Positions 1-4,793 of a stretch of DNA of 5,970 nt are shown one piece after another (the first letter of the stretch is position 1; the number at the start of each line of letters is the position of its first letter). A program made the position numbers and the translations under genes. The notes beneath the pieces were generated by a model that worked only from the letters and a program-made list of their open reading frames with translations, was not told the origin of the DNA and did no database searches. The DNA comes from JASGDC01 sp047605865 (GTDB lineage: Bacteria; Actinomycetota; Actinomycetes; Actinomycetales; Micrococcaceae), in the NCBI GenBank assembly GCA_047605865.1, contig JASGFC010000046.1, forward strand, positions 1 through 5,970, written 5' to 3'.

Positions 1-18
1 CAATTCTCCCCGGCTCCA
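1..18 (+). ncRNA. ssrA: 3' end of tmRNA (or an alanine tRNA), cut by the window edge
   Basis: Bases 1-5 (CAATT) fit the last five bases of a T-loop (TTCAATT). Bases 6-10 fit the 3' half of a T-stem, bases 11-17 (CGGCTCC) the 3' half of a 7-bp acceptor stem, and base 18 (A) the discriminator. CGGCTCC would pair with the GGGGCTG that begins nearly all tmRNAs and would give the G3-U70 wobble recognised by alanyl-tRNA synthetase. CCA is not encoded (ACG follows). A tRNA-Ala could look similar, but its acceptor stem more often ends AGCTCC. An intrinsic terminator follows directly. tmRNA rescues stalled ribosomes together with SmpB, which is not in this window. The body of the RNA lies outside, so the choice of tmRNA over tRNA-Ala is an inference. 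Confidence 0.6.
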
Positions 19-26
19 CGTATAGG

Positions 27-63
27 CTCCAATCCTTGAAAAATCAGGGGTTGGAGTTTATTT
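27..63 (+). terminator. Intrinsic terminator after the tmRNA-like gene
   Basis: Bases 27-39 pair with 44-56 over 13 positions, 11 Watson-Crick and 2 G-U, around an AAAA loop (40-43). The stem is followed by TTTATTT (57-63). It starts 9 bases after the RNA 3' end, as expected for a terminator of a stable RNA. It also separates that transcript from the downstream GPP34 gene. Confidence 0.85.
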
Positions 64-97
64 ACCCTAAAAATACTCCAAGAGAAGTACAGACGAC

Positions 98-105
98 TAT
101 ATAAA
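98..105 (+). promoter_or_regulatory. Possible -10 element for the GPP34 gene
   Basis: TATATAAA at 98-105 contains two overlapping -10-like hexamers (TATATA, TATAAA) and would give a leader of about 35-40 bases. I see no convincing -35 at 16-18 bases upstream. Because the preceding RNA has its own terminator, the gene needs a promoter in 57-135, but this exact site is only a guess. Confidence 0.25.
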
Positions 106-148
106 CTGCTTGATAAAGTAAATAAAAGGAAACTTAAAGGAGATTATT

Positions 149-778
149 ATGGTCTACTCACTGTCTGAAAAGTATTTAATGCTAGCTATCCCAGCAAAAG
201 GAAAGTTTGGATATACAAAAGAAAAGAAACTATTACTTGTAGCTTCTGGTCTGTCACAATTACTGATTGAAAATACAGTTACATTAGATAATAAAACCTT
301 TGAAGTTATTGGACCACTACACAAAGACTCAACTGAAATAAAATCACTTTTTGATGTTCTAGAAAAGAAACCAACACAAATCTGGAAAATTGTTCGCAAG
401 TACATGATTGGTTTTCGTGCTAGAAAACGTTTCGGGGTTCTACTAACTTCAATTGGTACTTCACTGAGAGATAAGGGTGCTCTTGAGGAGAATCCTGATG
501 AGAACTTATATATTCCTAAAAAATCTGAAATAGATTCAACTGTCGCAGAACTACGAGATGGACTGCTCGGTAATGAAGAACTATCTGAAGAGAATGCAAC
601 ATTAGCGTTCTTATTGCATAAAGCAAATAAGCTTAAAGAATACTTCTCTGAAGATGAAATAAAGATTATTGATGACAAGTTAGAAAACACTGAAAACAAT
701 CAAGCTGTTGACCAGATGATTAAAACTTTGAAACTAATGCACTTAGTCATGATAAGTTTGATGGCTAGTCGTGTATAA
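149..778 (+). CDS. GPP34/GOLPH3 family protein
   Basis: A 209-residue soluble, alpha-helical protein that I assign to the GPP34 (GOLPH3/Vps74) family by its pattern. It has an N-terminal LSEKYLMLAI segment followed by a KGKFG turn, a hydrophobic helix with an acidic/basic hairpin (about 30-55), a W-containing helix (about 79), an LRDKGAL segment near 106-112 and a LAFLLHKANKL helix near 152-162. The eukaryotic members bind phosphatidylinositol 4-phosphate at the Golgi; the role of bacterial members is not established. The start is supported by AAAGGAG (136-142) six bases upstream. It is visibly richer in A+T (many AAA, AGA and TTA codons) than glpX and the carbonic anhydrase gene, and it sits just after a tmRNA-like 3' end, a common integration site, so acquisition by transfer is possible. 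It converges on the next gene with a 27-base gap and no clear terminator. Confidence 0.75.
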   Translation: MVYSLSEKYLMLAIPAKGKFGYTKEKKLLLVASGLSQLLIENTVTLDNKTFEVIGPLHKDSTEIKSLFDVLEKKPTQIWKIVRKYMIGFRARKRFGVLLTSIGTSLRDKGALEENPDENLYIPKKSEIDSTVAELRDGLLGNEELSEENATLAFLLHKANKLKEYFSEDEIKIIDDKLENTENNQAVDQMIKTLKLMHLVMISLMASRV

Positions 779-805
779 AGTTAGCAGTTAGACGTGTGCT
801 TTAAG

Positions 806-1402
806 TTATAACGTTGTAGAAAAGTCAATATGATTCGAACCTTGTGGGTTTACAGTAACACTTGTTAATGTTCCAGTCCCAGGATCAGCAAGCACAAGCA
901 TATTTGCTGACTGAGGAGTGACTGTAGGATAGTTTGGTGATACTTGATCACTGAACATTGAAGTACCACTTGTTACCCATGCTAGTACTAAACTTTCCCC
1001 TGGTTTAATGGGGCCAAGAGTAGTAAAGTCGTAACGTAAGGAATAGGTCCTTGAAGGGCGATCAAGTTTGTTAGCACCAGCTACGCCATTAAGAACAAAA
1101 GCTCCAGGGAGCAGTGGGTGTACTATAGTTTCGTTGTTTGACGCGCGAATAGTGACACCTGCTGATCCTGGCGCCCAGCATAGAGTACTGTTTTCATTAG
1201 AAATGGTAACGGTAGCATTCTGTGTATCAATGACATCAACCTGAAATAATAAATCACCGATGGCAGAAATAGTGTTGTCTGTGGTGCAGGCAAGGACTGA
1301 AGCTGCCTTTGCTGGTGTAGCAACGGCAGAAGCGATGACTGGAATGCTCCAGGCCACACCTTTAGTTACCTGACGTCTTGATATACCTTGATCTAATTCC
1401 AT
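806..1402 (-). CDS. Exported twin-arginine-leader protein, paralogue 1
   Basis: 198 residues. Residues 1-34 form an actinobacterial Tat-type leader: SRR at 8-10, K14, WSIPVIA at 18-24, PAKA at 30-33, with likely cleavage after A33. The mature part of about 165 residues is rich in T, S, V, N and G and looks all-beta. It has no membrane anchor, no LPXTG signal and no enzyme motif I recognise. It has exactly two cysteines (C39, C75), which could form a disulfide after export. The ATG at 1402 is preceded by AGGAGG (1410-1415) with 7 bases of spacing, and an in-frame stop at 1421-1423 rules out an upstream start. It is divergent from a paralogue at 1571. Its putative promoter contains a C10 tract, so expression may be phase-variable. 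The function of the mature domain is unknown; a surface or secreted structural or adhesive role is only a guess. Confidence 0.85.
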   Translation of the reverse strand: MELDQGISRRQVTKGVAWSIPVIASAVATPAKAASVLACTTDNTISAIGDLLFQVDVIDTQNATVTISNENSTLCWAPGSAGVTIRASNNETIVHPLLPGAFVLNGVAGANKLDRPSRTYSLRYDFTTLGPIKPGESLVLAWVTSGTSMFSDQVSPNYPTVTPQSANMLVLADPGTGTLTSVTVNPQGSNHIDFSTTL

Positions 1403-1409
1403 AAAAATG

Positions 1410-1415
1410 CCTCCT
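1410..1415 (-). promoter_or_regulatory. Strong ribosome binding site for the 1402-806 gene
   Basis: AGGAGG on the minus strand lies 7 bases before the ATG. This fixes the start and is the best Shine-Dalgarno match in the window. Confidence 0.85.
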
Positions 1416-1442
1416 GAAAATTAAAAATTAACCCTTTAACCC

Positions 1443-1472
1443 ATACTAAAGTAAACGGGGGGGGGGATTCAA
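1443..1472 (-). promoter_or_regulatory. Putative phase-variable promoter of the 1402-806 gene
   Basis: Read on the minus strand, TTGAAT (1472-1467) is a -35 candidate matching four of six bases of TTGACA. TAGTAT (1448-1443) is a -10 candidate matching T1, A2, A5 and T6 of TATAAT. The 18-base spacer between them is C10 (1466-1457) plus GTTTACTT. Transcription would start near 1436, giving a leader of about 34 bases that contains AGGAGG. Loss of one C would give the optimal 17-base spacer, and larger changes would be expected to weaken the promoter. The hexamers and spacing are seen directly; activity and length switching are inferred from known phase-variable promoters with homopolymer spacers, such as Neisseria porA and opc. 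Confidence 0.6.
1457..1466. repeat. G10 homopolymer (C10 on the minus strand)
   Basis: Ten consecutive G on the plus strand in an otherwise A+T-rich intergenic region. It occupies the -35/-10 spacer of the putative promoter for the left-hand secreted-protein gene. It is not inside a reading frame: the genes on both sides have in-frame stops between their start codon and the tracts (1421-1423 and 1526-1528). Confidence 0.95.
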
Positions 1473-1479
1473 ATTAAAG

Positions 1480-1507
1480 AAAACAAAAAAATGGGGGGGG
1501 GTATTTT
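1480..1507 (+). promoter_or_regulatory. Weak candidate promoter for the 1571-2062 gene, spanning G9
   Basis: TATTTT (1502-1507) matches four of six bases of a -10. AAAACA (1480-1485) matches only the last three bases of a -35. The 16-base spacer between them includes the whole G9 tract. A start near 1514 would place the AGAGGAG-ATG mini-ORF at the 5' end of the message. Another -10-like stretch is TATATAGAT (1530-1538), but it has no -35. The promoter must lie in 1467-1545, but the assignment is uncertain. Confidence 0.3.
1493..1501. repeat. G9 homopolymer
   Basis: Nine consecutive G on the plus strand, 26 bases after the G10 tract and preceded by an A7 run (1485-1491). It lies just upstream of TATTTT (1502-1507). 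It may sit in the spacer of a weak rightward promoter, or upstream of the -35 of the leftward promoter, or both. Confidence 0.95.
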
Positions 1508-1522
1508 AAGCAAAGAGGAGTA

Positions 1523-1549
1523 CCATGAATATATAGATACTTTTCATGG
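1523..1549. repeat. 7-bp inverted repeat in the leader of the 1571 gene
   Basis: CCATGAA (1523-1529) and TTCATGG (1543-1549) are perfect reverse complements around 13 A+T-rich bases. In RNA the hairpin would hide the mini-ORF start; in DNA it could be an operator. Arms of this length can arise by chance. Confidence 0.4.
1525..1536 (+). other. Three-codon leader mini-ORF with its own ribosome binding site
   Basis: ATG AAT ATA TAG is preceded by AGAGGAG (1514-1520) with four bases of spacing, a better Shine-Dalgarno than the one used by the gene at 1571. If transcribed it would load ribosomes 35 bases upstream of the main start. It could be a regulatory upstream ORF, a remnant of an older start region, or chance. 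Its start codon lies inside the left arm of the inverted repeat at 1523-1549. Confidence 0.35.
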
Positions 1550-1570
1550 AGTGAGGGTGAGGGGGAAATC

Positions 1571-2062
1571 ATGGAACGGCTACAACAGATTTCTCGTAGA
1601 GGAGTAGTCAAAGGTGCAGTTTGGTCTACGCCAGTTATTGCTGCTGCAATAGCTACTCCGGCAAGCGCAGCTAGCATAGTTAATGTTGGTGATTTTTACA
1701 TTAATGGAACGTGTGGTGTCACGGGTCTTTTATTTCCTGGATTCGTTTTAACAGCAGGATCTACTGCTTTACCAGCAGGAACAACCATCCTTATTACAAC
1801 AGGTGGAGTTAATATTGGTTTACTCAGTCTTACTCCTAGTTCAGTTGCAACAGTGACTCTTTTGGCAAATAACAACCAGATTGTAACTCTTAATAGCCCT
1901 TTAGCAGCAGGTGCCTCATTACAAATGCGCACAACAGCGAATGTTGGAGTCGGCTCAACTGTTACTGCTACAGTAACACTACCTACGGGATATGTTGCAG
2001 GGTCTGGTGCAAAGACTATTGGACAGTTTAAAGTCACATTATTAAGTTGTAGTGCAAGTTAG
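1571..2062 (+). CDS. Exported twin-arginine-leader protein, paralogue 2
   Basis: 163 residues. The leader is in the same register as the 1402-806 protein: SRR at 8-10, K14, WSTPVIA at 18-24, PASA at 30-33, cleavage likely after A33. The mature part of about 130 residues is very rich in T, V, L, G and A. It has very few charged residues (D41, R120, K148, K154) and a repeating strand-turn pattern, which suggests a compact beta-sandwich. C48 near the N-terminus and C160 near the C-terminus could close the domain with a disulfide. There is no anchor, sorting signal or known catalytic motif. The start is supported by GAGGG in the G-rich 1559-1565 stretch, and an upstream in-frame TGA at 1526-1528 prevents extension through the G tracts. 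It ends 4 bases before the convergent phosphatase gene. Its role is unknown; the leader family and the divergent paralogue suggest a secreted or cell-surface protein. Confidence 0.85.
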   Translation: MERLQQISRRGVVKGAVWSTPVIAAAIATPASAASIVNVGDFYINGTCGVTGLLFPGFVLTAGSTALPAGTTILITTGGVNIGLLSLTPSSVATVTLLANNNQIVTLNSPLAAGASLQMRTTANVGVGSTVTATVTLPTGYVAGSGAKTIGQFKVTLLSCSAS

Positions 2063-2066
2063 TAGT

Positions 2067-2849
2067 TCAGAGATCATTGGTATTGAAATTTCCAAAGAAG
2101 TAGCTAGAATCAATAGGGTCAAGCGCAGCAGTCAGTGCTTGATCTTTTTCGTCAGCACCGTATTCTTTAAGTTTGTCAAGGAAAGTATCATACACTGAAT
2201 GATTTGTTTGAACTCCTGATAACCATTGTTTGAAAGGCTGATTGAGCGTGTAGTGCCCATTCTTGTCATGCTCTAGATAGCGATATTCAGCATTCGTTGG
2301 GTTTTCCAGTGACTCGAAGTATTCAACAGTCCAACGGAAATAGCGCATACAGAACAACCTCATCGTGAGCCCATGCGTGACAATCAAAACATTCTCATGA
2401 AGCTGCTCTTTAGTAAAATGACGGTACATAGTCTCCAGAAAACCAGAAACACGGTCATAAACATCGGAACCAGATTCACCATTTTCAAAGCGATAAAAGA
2501 AATGTCCGTATACATCACGAAGTTTCTTTTGTTTGACAATTTCTTTTGGGTTTTGGAAGTTTGCCCAGTCTTGTTCTCGTAATCGTGGCTCTTCAATGGT
2601 GCGTTCAATTAAGTCATCTAAGCCTAAATGGTCAAGAGTTTGGTAGGCACGAAGATACGGCGAAACGTACACAGTAAAAGGTAGTCCATTAGATTCTTCT
2701 CTAATCCGTTTCCCGGCTTCTTTAGCTTGGTTAATACCTTTTTCAGTCAGTGGAATTCGATAGTCAGGAATATGCTCATAAACGTTGGGATCAATGTTTG
2801 CTAAAGATTCTCCGTGACGAATTAAAAAGATTTTATTAGGGAACGTCAT
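2067..2849 (-). CDS. Histidine phosphatase superfamily protein (phosphoglycerate-mutase-like)
   Basis: 260 residues, cytoplasmic, with no signal peptide. R11-H12-G13-E14 is the family signature, and H12 is the expected phospho-histidine nucleophile. LTEKGINQA (34-42), SPYLRAYQT (63-71, with R67), an REQDWANFQ segment (91-99, with E92 a likely catalytic acid) and VTHG (157-160, with H159 the second active-site histidine) follow in the usual order. The REQDW-NFQ segment recalls the branch of phosphatases that includes yeast Det1, not true cofactor-dependent phosphoglycerate mutases. The substrate cannot be read from the sequence. It is the last gene of the minus-strand cluster and its ATG overlaps the TGA of the carbonic anhydrase gene (ATGA, 4 bases), so translation is probably coupled. 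It stops 4 bases from the stop of the convergent secreted-protein gene, and I see no hairpin terminator between them. Confidence 0.9.
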   Translation of the reverse strand: MTFPNKIFLIRHGESLANIDPNVYEHIPDYRIPLTEKGINQAKEAGKRIREESNGLPFTVYVSPYLRAYQTLDHLGLDDLIERTIEEPRLREQDWANFQNPKEIVKQKKLRDVYGHFFYRFENGESGSDVYDRVSGFLETMYRHFTKEQLHENVLIVTHGLTMRLFCMRYFRWTVEYFESLENPTNAEYRYLEHDKNGHYTLNQPFKQWLSGVQTNHSVYDTFLDKLKEYGADEKDQALTAALDPIDSSYFFGNFNTNDL

Positions 2850-3532
2850 GTATCTAATCCTTCATAGTAGCAAGCTTCAACTTTTCCTTCATCAAGAGTA
2901 TAAAAGGCACCAACAATCCCAGTTTTACCAGCTTCAAGAGCTTGGAGAACAATCTTTGATTCTTCTTTAATGTAGTTACTGGTTTGTTTCACGTGCTCTA
3001 TGGCAGCAGCATCAACAGTTTTGTTTCCTAGCCTCCTAGCTGCCAATACGCTAGAAGTAATTTTTTCAACAAGTTCACGGATCTTACCTGGTGGCATATT
3101 GCCACTTTCAATGGCATCAACTGTAGCAGTGACAGCTCCACAAGAGTTGTGGCCAAGCACTACAATAAGAGGAACATGGAGCTCCTCAACAGCAAATTCA
3201 ATAGAGCCAAGGACCGTAGAACCGATAACCTCTCCGGCGGTACGTATAACAAACATATCGCCAAGGCCAGCATCAAAAATAATCTCTGCAGCCAATCGTG
3301 AATCTGAACAAGCTAGGAGTAAGGCATGTGGTTCTTGACCGGAGCTTAAATCTTGGCGACGAACAGAATCTTGGTTGGGGTGTAGGGAAACACCTTTAAC
3401 AAAGCGTTCATTTCCTGCTTGTAATTCTTGCCACGCTTTAAGTGGGGTATTTGGACGTTGAGTACCGAAGATAACTGGCTGTTGAACTTCAATAGGCTTG
3501 ATGGGCTGTTGTTCGTTTGGTGTTTCTTCCAT
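2846..3532 (-). CDS. Beta-class carbonic anhydrase
   Basis: 228 residues, zinc enzyme interconverting CO2 and bicarbonate in the cytoplasm. C75-S-D77-S-R79 and H128-N-S-C131 carry the beta-class zinc ligands (C75, H128, C131) and the Asp-Arg dyad (D77, R79). A typical N-terminal helix with LKAWQELQAGNERF (31-44) and a FVIRTAGEVIG segment (94-104) are also present. The first 28 or so residues are a proline- and glutamine-rich extension before the domain, with no signal peptide. The ATG shares one base with the stop of the DUF4245 gene (TAATG), and the TGA overlaps the next ATG, so the three genes look co-translated. The ribosome binding site is weak, which fits coupling. In heterotrophic bacteria such enzymes commonly supply bicarbonate for carboxylases. 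The pairing with glpX and DUF4245 fits an actinobacterial core neighbourhood. Confidence 0.95.
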   Translation of the reverse strand: MEETPNEQQPIKPIEVQQPVIFGTQRPNTPLKAWQELQAGNERFVKGVSLHPNQDSVRRQDLSSGQEPHALLLACSDSRLAAEIIFDAGLGDMFVIRTAGEVIGSTVLGSIEFAVEELHVPLIVVLGHNSCGAVTATVDAIESGNMPPGKIRELVEKITSSVLAARRLGNKTVDAAAIEHVKQTSNYIKEESKIVLQALEAGKTGIVGAFYTLDEGKVEACYYEGLDT

Positions 3533-4119
3533 TAGCTTGTTACCGCCGTTGCTAATTGGTCAAATTCATCTTGGTCTGCAGTACCGTCAAGAATATAGGA
3601 AATATTTCCCTTTTTTCCAACCATGTAAATGGTTTTCTTGCCGTTGCTGTCTTCTTTACGACCTTCATAGGTTTTCCAGGAAATACCGTTAACCTCACGT
3701 GGTGCTGTTGGGTCGGCTTCAGTAATCTTTTGTGAAATCCACGTTTCATTGGCATTGCTGCTTTGGACTAATCCTATGTACTCTTTTTGTGCGGTGATAT
3801 AGCCAACATCCCAACTGGAAACTTGATCTTCACCGACTTCAAATCGTGCATAATTATTACTCCATCCAGGAGGCATTTGCGGGTGTGCTAGCGGAAAAGA
3901 AGCACCAGGCTGAACCTGTTGTGCAATAGCGTTGACATCAACAGTAGGGTTGTAGCTGACTTCTTTGCGAGCATTAAGCGCTAAAACAGGGATACAAACG
4001 GCAATGGTAATCAGAACAGCCCACACCATGTTTTTAACCGTTTGGTTTAGTCGGTCTGCCTGCTTTGAAGGTATTTTAATAGGCTCTTGTGGCAATTCTT
4101 TATCTGGCACGTTACCCAT
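3532..4119 (-). CDS. DUF4245-type membrane-anchored protein
   Basis: 195 residues: a short charged cytoplasmic N-terminus, one membrane segment at about 30-49 (VWAVLITIAVCIPVLAL), then an extracytoplasmic domain. I recognise the pattern of the actinobacterial DUF4245 family from PPGWSNNYARF (83-93), a W-x-x-GY motif near 103-107, EYIGLVQ (113-119), GISW (145-148) and an ILDGTA segment near the end (176-181). Position next to glpX supports this. Its function is not known. I chose the ATG at 4119. Longer readings would overlap the upstream gene extensively and lack family character. There is no Shine-Dalgarno before this ATG; the stop of the upstream secreted-protein gene is only 8 bases away, so translation probably depends on reinitiation. 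The stop overlaps the carbonic anhydrase start by one base. Confidence 0.8.
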   Translation of the reverse strand: MGNVPDKELPQEPIKIPSKQADRLNQTVKNMVWAVLITIAVCIPVLALNARKEVSYNPTVDVNAIAQQVQPGASFPLAHPQMPPGWSNNYARFEVGEDQVSSWDVGYITAQKEYIGLVQSSNANETWISQKITEADPTAPREVNGISWKTYEGRKEDSNGKKTIYMVGKKGNISYILDGTADQDEFDQLATAVTS

Positions 4120-4127
4120 TATAGTGG

Positions 4128-4574
4128 TTAAAGCCAAACATTCAGTTCTGTTTGAGCGGTAGCTTGTGCAGAACCTTCTGAAGGGGATAGGGTTGCGATT
4201 AAGTATTGTGTAGTACTTGGCCAATTGCTTGAATATGAATACGTTACATCTGTACAAACTTGCCCGGCAATTGCCATAGCTTCTGTGATAGTTACAGATG
4301 TTGGTGAAACTGTAAAAGAAGAGTGAGTGGTTGAAAAAGTGACAATTTTACTTGGTGTTAACGGATAAGGTAAACCGTTATTTGGCACGATATTTACACA
4401 ACCTTGCGTAGTTTCATTGTTATCCCAGTAAAAATCTAGCCCTGTCCCAGCTGAAAGATTAAAGTTATTTGGTACGCTAGCAGCTTGTGCAGGCGCCGCG
4501 ATAGCAGTAGCAATAACGGGCACACTCCATGTAGCGGCTTTGGTAATATTTCTACGAGAAACCTCTGTAGTCAT
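4128..4574 (-). CDS. Exported twin-arginine-leader protein, paralogue 3
   Basis: 148 residues from the ATG at 4574. The leader matches the other two proteins: SRR at 6-8, K12, WSVPVIA at 16-22, PAQA at 28-31, cleavage likely after A31. The mature part of about 117 residues is rich in T, S, N, P and V with alternating strand-like segments, and it has two cysteines (C59, C107). It shows no clear resemblance to the mature parts of the other two, no anchor and no enzyme motif. A longer reading beginning with TTG at 4598 exists, but AAGGGAT lies 6 bases before the ATG and the leader is complete from there. It is the first gene of the minus-strand cluster and lies 8 bases from the DUF4245 gene. A secreted-protein gene between DUF4245 and glpX looks like an insertion into a core neighbourhood. 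The function is unknown. Confidence 0.82.
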   Translation of the reverse strand: MTTEVSRRNITKAATWSVPVIATAIAAPAQAASVPNNFNLSAGTGLDFYWDNNETTQGCVNIVPNNGLPYPLTPSKIVTFSTTHSSFTVSPTSVTITEAMAIAGQVCTDVTYSYSSNWPSTTQYLIATLSPSEGSAQATAQTELNVWL

Positions 4575-4580
4575 AGACTT

Positions 4581-4587
4581 ATCCCTT
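4581..4587 (-). promoter_or_regulatory. Ribosome binding site deciding the start at 4574
   Basis: AAGGGAT on the minus strand ends 6 bases before the ATG at 4574. It favours this ATG over the upstream TTG at 4598, which has no Shine-Dalgarno. Confidence 0.65.
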
Positions 4588-4609
4588 ATTGAAAACAAAT
4601 GATGTTTTT

Positions 4610-4639
4610 ACTATACTTGAGTTTTCTTTCTCAACGCAA
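4610..4639 (-). promoter_or_regulatory. Candidate promoter of the minus-strand cluster
   Basis: On the minus strand, TTGCGT (4639-4634) is a moderate -35. TATAGT (4615-4610) matches five of six bases of a -10, and the spacer is 18 bases. Transcription would start near 4603, about 30 bases before the ATG at 4574. The spacer contains TTGAG (4617-4621) and CTCAA (4630-4634), a 5-bp inverted repeat that could be an operator. Activity is not shown. Confidence 0.5.
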
Positions 4640-4735
4640 TAGCCAATGCCTTGTATAAGTATAGGAATAACTATCAAACTAAGGAAAACACTAGTAATAA
4701 CGCTAAACTCATCGATTTCATCTTCTCCACGGTAG

Positions 4736-4741
4736 TATATT
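4736..4741 (+). promoter_or_regulatory. Possible -10 element for glpX
   Basis: TATATT matches five of six bases of a -10 and would give a leader of about 45 bases. No good -35 is visible 16-18 bases upstream; the nearest is a TTTCAT-like stretch at 4716. The glpX promoter must lie in the 219-base divergent region 4575-4793, but this position is tentative. Confidence 0.3.
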
Positions 4742-4793
4742 GGTATAGGCACACTAGATCCGAACAAAGACGTTTACTATTAAAGGAATACTA

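Noticed and set aside
12..31. GGCTCCA repeated at 12-18 and 25-31 as a possible attachment-site duplication
   Set aside because: The second copy overlaps the terminator stem and only 7 bases match. No larger duplication of the RNA 3' end is seen in the window.
1284..1298. Lipobox-like VLAC at C39 of the 806-1402 protein
   Set aside because: Leu at the -2 position is unusual. The other two paralogues have no cysteine there, and C39 is one of exactly two mature cysteines, which fits a disulfide better.
1511..1524. AGAGGAG as the ribosome site of a longer form of the 1571 protein
   Set aside because: The ATG it serves (1525) is in a different frame and stops after three codons, and the frame of the 1571 gene has a TGA at 1526-1528.
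1961..1977. 7-bp inverted repeat with a 3-base loop (GTTACTG/CAGTAAC)
   Set aside because: It lies inside the coding sequence of the 1571 gene, where Val-Thr-Ala-Thr-Val-Thr codons readily create it, and no T run follows.
2063..2066. Terminator between the convergent genes ending at 2062 and 2067
   Set aside because: The gap is 4 bases, and I found no hairpin with a T run in the flanking coding ends on either strand.
4579..4767. A 62-codon minus-strand reading frame with a hydrophobic stretch, ending 4 bases before the ATG at 4574
   Set aside because: It starts with TTG and has no Shine-Dalgarno. It covers the best promoter for the downstream cluster and overlaps the region that must hold the glpX promoter. 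A small membrane protein cannot be excluded, but the evidence is thin.
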